From contig CM051455.1 in assembly GCA_028274465.1 (NCBI GenBank), positions 128,685,462 through 128,749,461 on the forward strand: 64,000 nucleotides of DNA, in the 5' to 3' direction. The notes under the pieces are model-generated. The model was given only the letters and a program-made list of their open reading frames with translations, was not told the DNA's origin and ran no database searches. The position numbers were made by a program, and so were the translations under genes. The DNA comes from Plantago ovata (lineage: Eukaryota > Streptophyta > Magnoliopsida > Lamiales > Plantaginaceae). Of this stretch, positions 48,100 through 58,560 are shown piece after piece (positions within the stretch are counted from its first letter, which is position 1; every line of letters starts with the position of its first letter).

Positions 48100-48175
48100 G
48101 CGAGAATTGAACATATGACCTCTAGTGTCATGACACCTCGGTCTAACCAATTAAGCTAGTAATATAACAATATGA
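48100..48175 (-). repeat. tRNA-like/SINE-head sequence
   Basis: On the minus strand the box A-like TAGCTTAATTGGTTAGA and the box B-like TGTTCAATTCTCG are spaced as in tRNA genes, but the acceptor stem does not pair. It is probably a SINE or tRNA relic. Confidence 0.4.
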
Positions 48176-48274
48176 TTGATTTACACATTGATTTACATAC
48201 CAAATCAATTCTAATCTGTTGGTCTTACTTATTTACTTTCAATCTGGTTCGTACATGTGTTATTAATTAAGTAA

Positions 48275-48475
48275 AATTAAGAGGTAGAGTTCGAATCTTG
48301 TTGACGTGATTTTTCTCCTTTATTTGTATTATTATTTTTATTGAAGGTGTTTGGTTCGAATCTTGTTGGTGTGATCTTTCTCCATTATTTGTATCATTAT
48401 TTTAGTTGAAGGTGTTGGGTTAGAATCTTATTCATGTAATTTTTTTCTTTTTTATCTATTATCTTCTTATATCTT
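48275..48475 (+). repeat. three tandem ~66-bp repeats
   Basis: The unit ggttcgaatcttgttggtgt, followed by a T-rich stretch with ttatttgtatcattatttt and agttgaaggtgtt, is repeated three times with decay. Each unit carries a box B-like GGTTCGAATC. Confidence 0.65.
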
Positions 48476-48553
48476 TATTTTTAACACAAAGCTTTATGGT
48501 CGTAGTATACTTAATTTAAAAATAATCATGATGTGTTCTTTTGAAAAAAGACA

Positions 48554-48777
48554 TACTTCATCCGTCCAATAATAAATGTAAAACTTTATTTTGTTGACTT
48601 TTCGAGGGTTATTTTGACCTTAAATTATCCTTAAATTATACGATAAAAATAATTAAAATATCATGTTATGAAACTAGAATGTTTATATTTTCATAATATA
48701 ATTAATTTGAGGTCAAACTAATCCTCGAAAAAATCAACAAAACCAAGTGTTACACTTGTTATTGGACGGAGGAAGTA
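48554..48777. mobile_element. Stowaway-like MITE
   Basis: The ends tacttcatccgtccaataat and attggacggaggaagta are inverted repeats, with inner arms gttgacttttcgagg and cctcgaaaaaatcaaca. It is a separate family from the 778/21,308 pair. Confidence 0.7.
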
Positions 48778-49517
48778 GTTTATAAACAAAAACGTCAATT
48801 TAGCTCTGATGAAGAGAACTTGTGGGGCCACTTGGAATTTGAATATCATTCATATTGCGGCATCGACATAACAAAAGGCATCGACGAACAAAATGACAAG
48901 AGATAATGACGCACATGACAATATATTCAACTGATGAAGAACAACAATTAGCATGCGAAAGTTGCATTACAGATTTCAATGTTGAATGTTTCCAAAGCCT
49001 ACAGATGTATCAGATGGTTCTTAACTCATCGAAATAATACTTTTCGAACGTCTAATATCGTTCATTTCAAATTATTCATTTCATAACTACAAAAACTATA
49101 TATACATGTATAGAACATCATTTATGTTAAGTTTAATTACTCAATTAGTTAATTTTTTTTTACGTTTGAAGTCATTGTGTGAAATTATATATTTACTCTA
49201 TTCATTTTAATACATTATTTAATAAAATAATAATGTTTTACAAGATAACCCTTTATACAAAAGTTCTAACAAAGAGTTAATTTCTCTTGGAAAGTGATGG
49301 ATGACAAGATAAAGGAATCGTCTCAAAGCAACAAATTCTTACTCAATCAACCTACATATCAAGAATTGCGTTAAAATATCTCAAATCGTTTTTATGAAAT
49401 GAATTTGGACCGGACATATTAGTTGATTAATACTGTAAACGTTTAACAAGTTTTCTTAAGGGCACGGTGTAGGTTCGAATTCAATGTGAAACGGTGCTGC
49501 CGGAAAGAATTTGGGTA

Positions 49518-49641
49518 CCGATATCTCCAGAGTGATTTTTTATTCTTCCAGAGTAAATTAGCAAAAGGATGTGTGTTGACTACACATGGACATAAATAGT
49601 TAGTTTGCTATGGAAGAATAAAAAATCACTCTGGAGATACC
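49518..49641. repeat. hairpin-forming inverted repeat at the LINE 5' junction
   Basis: A ~25-bp core, atctccagagtgatttttta followed by ttctt, is repeated in inverted orientation (aagaataaaaaatcactctg, then gagat) with about 60 bp between. Pairing extends further outward imperfectly. Confidence 0.65.
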
Positions 49642-49675
49642 AACCCCGTGGTTTTTTAATAATATTTGCAAGAAT

Positions 49676-50558
49676 GTGGGTTCGGGTTCTTTTACAAGGT
49701 TTTGGGTCGAGCCTTGGCTTGGTAAGGGTTTATTGTTAAAAGATTTGTTTCCTAGATTATATGCCTTGGAAAGTAACAAAAATTGCGTAGTGTCCGATCG
49801 AGTTCGTAATGGTGGTGATTGGGTTTGGTTTAGGTCATTTTCTAGCTGGGAGTCGGGCCTTGTTAATGATCTGTTGAACTTAGTTTTCAACTCGGATCGG
49901 TTGCGGTCCACAACTGATGATGATTGGATGTGGTGTTTCGGCCGGAAATGTTTGTGTGTTTTCTGTAAAATCTGGTTATAGCTCTCAAATGGAGAGCTTT
50001 TTGTCTACTAATGGTTCTATTTTGCCTAGTTCACAGGTTGTGTGGAAAAGAGAGGTTTGGATTAATGAGGTGCCATTGAAACTGAACGCGTTTGTATGGA
50101 AGTTAGCGTGGAACCGTCTGCCAACTCTTGATAATCTTAGAAGGCGTAACATCATGCATGGAGATACTTCAATTCTCTGTAAATTGTGCTCGACGGTGGA
50201 TGAGGATGCACATCATCTTTTCTGCTGCTGTTCTTTTTCGGATGAAGTCTGGAAAAGATTGGCTACGTGGGTTAATGTTCCATACCGCCAGGCGTACACA
50301 ATTGATGAGGTCGTGAAGGGCGGGTGGCTGGTTTCAGGGGTCGTGAGTAACGATTTTGTGGCTGCTATAACTCAAGGAACGCTTTGGAGTTTGTGGAAAG
50401 TTCAAAACAATATCATATTCAATAATGTCATTCCAACAATTGTTGGGGCGGTGGAGTCTATTCAGGTTAGTTTATGGAATTGGCTGAAAGCTAAGAGGAG
50501 AATTCACGGGGTTTATAAGCTGAGGGACTGGCTTTGCTTCCCTTTTGGTTGCTGGTCG
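49676..50558 (+). pseudogene. LINE ORF2 C-terminal fragment with zf-RVT domain
   Basis: The first frame reads RFWVEPWLGKGLLLKDLFPR and DWVWFRSFSSWESG. After a frameshift near 49,930 the second frame reads VFSVKSGYSSQ, WKLAWNRLPTLDNLRRRNI and a zinc-binding C-x2-C ... H-H-x2-C segment (CKLCSTVDEDAHHLFCCC). This is the zf-RVT region at the end of plant non-LTR reverse transcriptases. It is frameshifted and truncated. Confidence 0.85.
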
Positions 50559-51185
50559 TAAGTTTTTTTAAGGTTACATCATTTACGTGCAAGTTCTATA
50601 GCACCCCTCTGCATCATGGAATCGCTGCTCATGGTCTGTCGTTGGATTTTAAGTGGATGGAAGGTTTTCTTGGTTTAGCTTCTGTGGTGATGTCGATGTA
50701 GGAGGAAGCTCCAGTGAGACACCGTTTGAGCCTTTTCTGGCTTTTTTTTTCAGCCGGCTGTTTTGGATAAGAATTCAGCTGGAGTTGGTAGCCATTGTAA
50801 AGTCGAGCTCCAGCCTTTTGTTAGATTATTCTTGCCCATCTTTAGTCTCTGTTCCTTTGCTAGTTGAGAGGTATCATGTGTCTCTCGCCCATTTGTGATT
50901 GGTTCGTATCCTAATAGAGTATATCATCTTTCGTTTTCGTGCTAAGTTACCTAAACTTGCAACGAAAGATATACCACTCTGTTAGTCTTAGCTAGAATTG
51001 TTGGTTCAATTTGTCACCCTCTAACTCTTGGCTTCTCGCTAGTGAGTTTGACATACTAGACGAGGAGGGTGGTTAAGATTGAGATATGGCCATAACGGAT
51101 GTGGGGTTTGAACATGATTTTATGCTTCGATTAGTGGAGGTCGAGTTTAGGGTTGGGTCTCTTGTTCGTTTGTGCACCTCTTATG

Positions 51186-51491
51186 CAGGGGCGACTCTGG
51201 GTTTTGGAGGCCCTGTTCCACCTCGTAAGATTGACCTCAAACAATCATAACAAGGGATAAAAAAAAAACCAAAAAATAAAAATAAAAATGGTTCACTAGA
51301 AGGATTGATCAAAGGACCTAAGGTTTTAACAAGGTACTTTAACAAAAACTTTACACCACTGGGACATTATAACTCAAACAACTTTGGGCATAAACACAAG
51401 TATATATCCATTATATAAAATAAATTGAGGCCCCAAATTTTACGAGGCCCTGTGCGGTCGGGCTGACGACACAGGACCTGAGCTGCCCCTG
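51186..51491. mobile_element. hAT-type MITE with 8-bp target-site duplication
   Basis: The 306-bp element has ends CAGGGGCGACTC and GAGCTGCCCCTG, imperfect inverted repeats of hAT type. It is flanked by the perfect 8-bp repeat CTCTTATG (51,178-51,185 and 51,492-51,499), the duplication size of hAT transposons. Subterminal words aggccctgt are also repeated. No transposase. Confidence 0.85.
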
Positions 51492-51578
51492 CTCTTATGT
51501 ACTTGCCTCTTTTTTGTACTCTTTATCTTATTATTATCTATATATATATTTTTGCTTCTTCTCAAAGAAAAAGAAGAT

Positions 51579-52980
51579 ATCTGTACCCAAACCCAAAGAA
51601 TTTTAGGAGACAAATGTTCTATAAATTTTGATTCCATCCATTAATAATTACTAATAGTGAATGGATAACTTTATCCCATCGATAATAAAGTCCATGGGAA
51701 ATTAATAAATAATGGTTGCTGATTTAGAGCATCTGCCATAAAGGTCATTAAAATTTGATAGTACTGGTAAGTTTATGAAAGCACACTTATAATTTTCTTT
51801 TATATGAAGAAAAAAAAATTAAAATAGCAGCAAGTGTTTGACATTGCAAAAGGGGCCAAAAGGGTAAGTGCATGTTTAGTTACTGGTCGTTATACTTGAC
51901 CGGCCACATTTAATATCATTGGTAAATGTTACAGTATTCATAATTTCGTACGTAAAGAATTTTAAAATTAAACATATGTACCCTGATATATTTGTTGAAT
52001 ATACGATCAATGGGGAAATTTTCTTACTTTTACTTGTATATGAGTGAGAAGTGAGAACATATAAAGTGTGCGTACGAGAACATATAAAGAAGTGTGTGTG
52101 AGAAATAAATCAATAATATATCCGCATTTAGAGAGCAGTTATCGATAATCCAGTTGATAAAAAACCGTTGGGTATATCATCGATTAGTAAAATACGAACA
52201 ACTAAAATGTATTCATATTGTTGGTATCGTGACAACATGTGAGATTACGCGACAAAATTATGACTTAGATTAGATTCAAAGCCTTAAAAGTTCATTAACT
52301 TGAATATTACGAATTAACTAATATCTACAGTACTGATAGATCATATGGCCGGCCTCATTAAAAGCGTTAAAAGTGTTGATCTTAGATGAATTGGTCCTTT
52401 GTCCCCACCATAATAAGCTACCAACAAATCATTTTTCCGGGATAATTAGTTACGAAGTACCATTTGATTTGACTATTAATCAAATTGTCTATGGTTTAAG
52501 TGTGCATCACAAGTAACTACTGACACCAGCAATATTTTTCCAATATAATAATTCATAAGAAATGAAGTTAAAAACAAACAGAGCTTAGTGTTATTGCAAT
52601 TTGCAAATTCTTAATGTTAAACAAAAATACCACTCGGTTTGAATTCCAAATGATAACGTTTGGATGTTAAGAACGCCTCAATATCGACCGTGTCGTGATA
52701 GTCATATTACAACGGATGAACTGGACGTACTCCGGATATACCCGTTTCGAGAAAGAAGAATTGATCATCAGAAGGAATTGACGCCATCCAGAAGAAAGAT
52801 AATTTTGGGATTTTCGGAAAACAAGTTTATTCATCAACAAACGTAAAGAAAAGACATCTCCCGCCTATCTTCACCGATAAAGTTTCATCTATATCTATTG
52901 CCTTTATCTCCATGGATAAAGTTTTTTGTCCTAATTAAACATGAATTCTAGAAACTTCCTGTTAGATTAATCCAAATGAT
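51579..52980. other. AT-rich intergenic sequence
   Basis: No gene or repeat recognised. A 60-codon open frame at 52,664-52,846 has no known domain. Confidence 0.4.
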
Positions 52981-52982
52981 TG

Positions 52983-53075
52983 GGGACTGGTAGTCTGGTG
53001 GTAAGGGTGCTGGAGTAGTAATGGGAGGTCGTGGGTTAGGACCTGACGGAGATATAATGTTGATATATGTGTATT
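52983..53075 (+). mobile_element. SINE head, degraded
   Basis: Box A-like tagtctggtggtaaggg and a box B-like cgtgggttaggacct. It lies directly upstream of another SINE. Confidence 0.4.
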
Positions 53076-53084
53076 TAGAATTAT

Positions 53085-53257
53085 AAAGTGGTACAGTGGT
53101 AAGGAGTTGGAGCAGTGAAGGATAAGTGCATGGTTCAATCTCTGGCGGTGGCGGAGTACTAAAGTTGGTATAGGTGTAGAGAAATAAGATGGTTTATGAT
53201 ATATTTATAGCAGTAGTCTAGGAGTAGTGGTAATATTTGCCGTTTAAAAAAGAAAAA
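53085..53257 (+). mobile_element. tRNA-derived SINE, same family as in helicase intron 5
   Basis: Box A (TGGTACAGTGG) and box B (GGTTCAATCTC), then a body with atagcagtagtc and gtggtaatatttgccg, and an A-rich tail (aaaaaagaaaaaa). The body matches 42,615-42,783 in the opposite orientation. Confidence 0.65.
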
Positions 53258-54310
53258 ATTGTGAACTAGTCACGTTTGGTGTCTTGGATGAAATCCCAAC
53301 AGATAAAAAGTAAAATAAAAATAGATGTTGAGGTCCTAACTCCTAAACAAGGGATGTAAGAACATAGCATCGTATCGTAATTTTCTACAAATAAATATTA
53401 AGTTATTTTATCATTTACTTTTATAATTTTATACATATAAACATGTGATGTAATATCGAATTCTACAAACAAAATTCAAAATGGATACCTATATAACTCG
53501 TGCCATTTTTAAAGATCTCATCGTCACACCTAGCTACTACCTAGATATTTTGAATTTGTAGGGGTTTCTTAGCCTCAATTCAAGTTTGTTGTTATGAATT
53601 CGTCTGGTTGTGTTACGTTAGTAGGAGAGGTTGCCTTGTAAATTTTAGGTAGAGAAATTAATTCATGTCCCCATCCCATTAATTAGGTTGCCCTAGCATT
53701 GTAGTAGTATCTTGGAATTGTTTGTAAAGACCGCTACTAAACAATCAAATTTCATGCAAAATCGATAAAGCCTCTGAAGAAATATGGTATGTAATTAGTT
53801 ATTCGTAAAATATGACATCTTTATAAGTTGTAACCATGGAATTTCTCTCTAAAAAACAAGTTTCATTACTTTCTAAGGAGCTAGCAATGGCATGCCTCCT
53901 ACATGCATGCCCAATATCGAGGGAGATGGGATGGTTGCACACCTATGTTTTATTTACGGTTCGACCGCACCGTCCGACCGGCCAGACCGTTAAACGGGGG
54001 AGACCGGCTCGACAAGATCCTGCCTAACCCCGATCCAACACTGGTCCGACCTTTTTTTGGGATCGGTTTTCGGTTCCCGATTTTGCACACACCCACATAT
54101 AGGACTGAGGAACCCTATTTTGAGAGTATGGATTGTACAACGTGTGGGTAAATTGGTGTTTTATACTGATAATGTTGATGTTGGATAATATTTCTAATTA
54201 TATATGCTCTCATTCTTATCCCTTAATATTAATCAATGTGTCTTTTTTATAAGTTAGTTGTGTTATTAAACTTCTAGTATATTTAGGTCTGGATTATATA
54301 TGATCCTCTA
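53258..54310. other. intergenic sequence without recognised genes
   Basis: A GC-richer patch at 53,955-54,085 (repeated gaccg/cggtt words) stands out from AT-rich surroundings. No coding assignment. Confidence 0.35.
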
Positions 54311-55288
54311 GATTCATTGTATGAAAGGGGAGTGTGGCACCCTCAAATTCGGGTTTCACGTTCCTTTGGTTAGGTGGCATAGTAAACTTTCACTGAACCT
54401 CGTGAGGTTTGGTGCGGAAGCGTTTTGGTTTCTTATGAAAATCACAAGCCAATGTAACAAGAAACACAACAATAGAATACTGAAAGTAAACTGTAGATGT
54501 TGTTCAGTATGTTGTCAAATATGTTATGACAACAATCTTCACAAGTCACGAACACATCTGAGTTGTATTCAAATCTTCATGTATAATATTAATCAATTAT
54601 AACTAAAAATGCATTCAGGGCCAAAAGACTGTTGGATGCAAGTCTACAAAAAGTGTAATCACCAAACACACCTTGGTGATCACGAGTGCTATTGCACAAA
54701 CTCAACTGAGCCTACACTCAAGGTAAAACCTTGTGAAATCCACCCCGTAAAGAAGACTTGTGACGTAACAACAATCTCAAATGAGAATGTTGTAATGAGA
54801 GTGGATTTAATCGATTAGATAAACTACACAAGTGTGTACATACACTTGTGAGGAAAACTCAACTCTAACTCAAGTGTGTGATGGCTAGTGTTTCTACTTC
54901 TTCATTGATGTGATCGTCGATGTCAAGACAGTATGTGGTGGTGTCTCTCCTTCTTCTCAAGTGTGTGTGAGTGACAAAGACTTCGACAATGAGGACGACG
55001 GACAAGTGAAGTCCTTTGCAGTCCACCAGTATATATAGGTAGGAGTTTTGGAGACCAAGTAGAAACGCTAGGTGAGGAGTAAACATAGGAGACCCGGCAA
55101 CCTGTAGAAACAGTCCAAACAGGTTCAACTGTAAATTAACTTTTTCATGTCTAATAACCATCGATCATCCCTATTGATAGGTAATTAGTGCTTTCCTCTG
55201 GAACGTCGTTGCAAGGCGACAGTAGTGCTTTCCTCTGGAGCGTCTGAAGCGTGAGTCTTCAAATGCCTTCCATACTTGTTCCTAGAAC

Positions 55289-56113
55289 CTGAGATATAAC
55301 TTAGCAAGAGGGGGGGTTAGTGCCACAAGCCCGGCTTGTCAATGATCAAGCCGGAGGGACAAATTTACGTGTAGGGAGTTGATAATCTTCCCTAGTAAAT
55401 GTAGAGTGAGAGAGTAGAGTGATGGGATGTGGTGATGATTGAATGATTGAATAGTTGAATGGTTGGTACCTTGAATGGGGTGAGCCCCTATTTATACTAG
55501 CAATAGAATATTGTTTGATCTTCTAGGATCGTGAAAAGTGTCCGGTCCGGATTGAGCCTCCATTAGGCTTAGGCCCATTAAGAGTAGCCATGGACTTTGG
55601 CCCAGACCTATTGCTAGAGTTGGCAGGGGTAAAGTGGTCATTTCGGGTGCCAGAAGGCTAGTAGGGCGTGTGTCGCCTTGGTACCGTCAGAGGACGGGGT
55701 AGTAGGACGCACCTGAAGCTCCTACGGTCCGAGGAACACCTTTTCCTCTAGACCAGGACTTAGGTTATTAGCTCTTTCTTGTCGGAAGGAGTGCTGCTAT
55801 GGTCCGAGGACCACCTTTTCCTCTGGACCAGGACTTAGGCTACTAGCTCTTCCTTGCCGGAAGGAGTGCTGCTACGGTCCGATGACCACCTTTTCCTCTG
55901 GACCAGGACTTAGGCTATTAGCTCTTCCTTGTCGGAAGGAGAGCCGCTACGGTCCGAGGACCACATTTTTCTCTGGACCAGGACTTAGGCTATTTTTCCT
56001 AATCTCTTGCCGGGAGGACTATGGTGGTGGGTAGTAGGACCCTTTTATTGTGGTCATCCCTTGACGCCCTAGTACGCTCTTAGGCGCCCTTAGGGGTTGG
56101 ACATATTCCGACA
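55289..56113 (-). mobile_element. probable solo LTR containing a tandem array
   Basis: On the minus strand it starts TGTCGGAATATGTCCAACCC, typical of plant LTRs. A TATA-like word (cctatttatac on the plus strand, about 55,488) and the paired word cccggcttg/caagccgg lie inside. The left boundary is a guess. Confidence 0.4.
55720..56010. repeat. four ~76-bp tandem repeats
   Basis: The unit starts ctacggtccgaggaccacct, continues tttcctctggaccaggactt, aggctattagctcttccttg and ccggaaggagtgctg. It is repeated about four times at roughly 55,721, 55,797, 55,873 and 55,949 with few differences. It lies inside the LTR-like block. Confidence 0.8.
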
Positions 56114-56443
56114 CCAACAATCCCAATAAGTGCGGAGTGATAGTTTTGACCGGTTACAACTTCTTGACTGAGTTGTAACAAACTCACCTTCCAAGCCCGC
56201 TTTTAGAAACAAACATTCTATTTATAGCATGAGCAATACTTGGTCTTCTACCAAACTTGGTGAGCAAGTAAGGCATCTCAGTACGTTAGATGATGTCTAA
56301 CATACTAGCCAACATTGGTAGTAATTAGTAAAGTCAGGTTTGGGAAGAGAGACGAAGTATTATTTATGTTGTGGAAAATGTTGTCATGTCATTTATCACA
56401 ACATTCACATGTTTTGCTAAATGTGGCCTAACATAATTTCCAA

Positions 56444-57354
56444 CATAGTTGTGAGAATTGATCAGTGTATAACTAACATTAAAATTCACGAGTGATGAAT
56501 TAAGTTATGCTCTCTCTCTCTCTGCGCTTCATTTTGAGGATTTTCTCTCTCTCCCACAAAATTTTTGTTCTTTGTGCTGATGTATCCGTCTGAGGTAATT
56601 CGTCAAACGGATTAACTTTCAAATATATTTGTAAAATTATTTTTTCTAGTATAAAGCTACAAGGATTTCCGAGCAGTCCATTAGGTTTACTTTGATTTTA
56701 ATCACTGGGTCTTTACTCAAATCGCAGTATTATATTTTGCTCTATGATTATTTTTTGCACGTGTCAAACCTAGGAATTACCAACACGATAACACGACACC
56801 CACGTTCTTGGATTAAAACTTGATACCGGACCCGTTATATCTTTTACAACTGATATATTTTGCTCTAAATTGGCGATGAGATCATGTAATTGTTGGAATT
56901 TATAGACTTTGCATATGACATTGGGAACTTTGTCTTGAACTTTTAAATTTATTATGTATTTTGTATTTCCTTCTTCAAGTATTTTTTGGGTTGATTTTAA
57001 AGGATGCTTCTTCTAAATTTATGTATTTTGTATTTCCTTTTTCAAGAATTTTTGGGGTTGATTTTAAAGGATACTGCACTTGACTTAAAGGCGTTGATTC
57101 GAGACCTTTCACAATTTCGAACTTGATGGCGAATTTTACTTGAGCCCCTTTCAGACTGACTTTGATATAAAAATCATTTCCATATTGTATAAAAAAATTA
57201 TATTATTTTAATGTATATTCATAATATAATTTTATTAAATATTTTTTTTAATTATATTCTAGAATTGTTTTGATCAAAGTAGACTTAAAGTCTACCAACA
57301 CAATTAGCAGACCTAGGTATATATTATGAAAAACCAATGACTTGTGTTAAGTAT
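56444..57354. other. AT-rich intergenic sequence
   Basis: Contains a short (CT)n at about 56,511-56,524 and a local duplication of ttatgtattttgtatttcct (about 56,952 and 57,019), followed each time by ttttaaaggat. No gene seen. Confidence 0.45.
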
Positions 57355-57357
57355 TAA

Positions 57358-57518
57358 GGCTCTCTTATTGATTATTTTAAATCCAGTTCAGTTCACATGC
57401 ATTAAGTTCAATTCAGTTCAGATTTGTTTAATAATATTTTATACTATAAATAAGTTCAATTCAACTTCATTCAGTTCAGTGCAGTTTCATACAGTTCAGT
57501 TCAGACGAAAACAGAGCC
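57358..57518. mobile_element. Tourist-like MITE of the TTCAGTTCAG family (copy 1)
   Basis: Starts GGCTCTCTTATTG and ends CGAAAACAGAGCC, flanked by TAA on both sides (57,355-57,357 and 57,519-57,521). The interior is a string of ttcagttcag words. Confidence 0.65.
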
Positions 57519-57546
57519 TAACGTAGCACTAATATTCTTTTATTAA

Positions 57547-57749
57547 GACTCTGTTCTTTTCGTCTGAACAGAACATAACTGAACTGATCTGAAATGAACA
57601 CTGAATGGATCTGAACTGAACTGGACTTATTTGTAATAGAAAATACTAGACAAATCTGAACTGAGCTGAACTTATTGCTTCTGAACTGAAATTAACTGAT
57701 TTGAATTCAAAATTAAAATAATTAATTTTCAAATAAAAATAACAGAGCC
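57547..57749. mobile_element. Tourist-like MITE of the TTCAGTTCAG family (copy 2)
   Basis: Starts GACTCTGTTCTTTTCGTCTG and ends AAAAATAACAGAGCC, flanked by TAA (57,544-57,546 and 57,750-57,752). The interior is tgaactgaactg words, opposite to copy 1. Confidence 0.7.
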
Positions 57750-57752
57750 TAA

Positions 57753-58560
57753 TTGGGCAGTAATAAATAATCCAAATGTAAAAGGAGAGAAATATTTCCA
57801 CCCCCAAACCAAATCAATAATAGTCTGACTTGCACACAAACTAAGTAAGCCTAAGCATGACCCACGAATTAATTACCAGAATAGAAAATCTTCAACAGCT
57901 TTCCTGTCTTGTCTGCACCTATACTATAAATTATAATAAAATGTATAATAAGAGATGATAATAGATCATCATCATCATTAAATTAAGAGCAAGAAACATA
58001 TCTTAGGTTAGAATTACTAGTAAAATTCAATTAACTTAATGGCAACAAACAATCTGCTAATATCGTTGACACTAAAGACAAACATGGGTCCAGCTGTAGT
58101 AATCTTCAGTTACTTGCCCCTTTTCTTTTTCTTGGTCAGCATTACAAATACACACACACAGACAGAGAAACAAATGTTGAGCTTGAGCTTATGAAACTCT
58201 TGTAATTGTGGTTGGTTTATTAGAGAGAGAGAGAGAGAGAGCTGCTGGTAGTGGTGGTACTTATCTGTACTGTATCTGTATAATTCTTTAGATGCCCTTC
58301 CACTACTAGAGCACCCACCAGCCCTAAAATATAAATTTTGGGTTTTTCTTGCTTTGCTTTGTTTACATTTGCAGGGCTCCAAAAAAGGCAGCCTCCTTTC
58401 TTTTTTGGGTTTTTCATTCTTTGCGGTCCAATTAGTGGAGAAATTCAGATTTCCAGATTTGAGCTTTTCCTCTCTTCTTGATCTGGGTTTTTGGTGACGA
58501 AAAGGGCTGTCTTGTTTTTTTGTTTTTTTATTGTATATGTGGCTCCAATTTTGATGATTC
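57753..58560 (+). promoter_or_regulatory. promoter and leader of the SAGL1-type gene
   Basis: Upstream of the ATG at 58,561. It contains a GA-repeat at about 58,222-58,240 and T/C-rich leader sequence. No sharp TATA box can be singled out. Confidence 0.4.

Larger units (their letters stand above)
49642..51578 (+). mobile_element. 5'-truncated L1-type LINE
   Basis: Holds the 3' end of ORF2 (49,676-50,558), a long 3' UTR, and a typical tail (gtactctttatcttattat ... tttttgcttcttctcaaaga). Most of ORF2, including the RT and endonuclease regions, is missing. A hAT MITE interrupts the 3' UTR. Confidence 0.75.
54315..56443 (-). mobile_element. degenerate LTR-retrotransposon-derived region
   Basis: On the minus strand the right end reads TGTTGGAAATTATGTTAGGC, a common plant copia LTR start. 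Near the left end is a ggtttggtgcggaagcg word that I associate with LTR 3' regions. No RT, integrase or gag coding is visible. A second LTR-like block seems inserted at about 55,289-56,113. The limits are approximate and no target-site duplication was identified. Confidence 0.35.

Noticed and set aside
53836..54151. Overlapping open frames of 63 and 82 codons in a GC-richer patch
   Set aside because: Composed of repeated gaccg/cggtt words without recognisable protein features.
54609..54818. Cys-rich 69-codon frame (possible small secreted protein)
   Set aside because: No signal peptide, and it lies in LTR-like sequence; cysteine spacing matches no family that I know.
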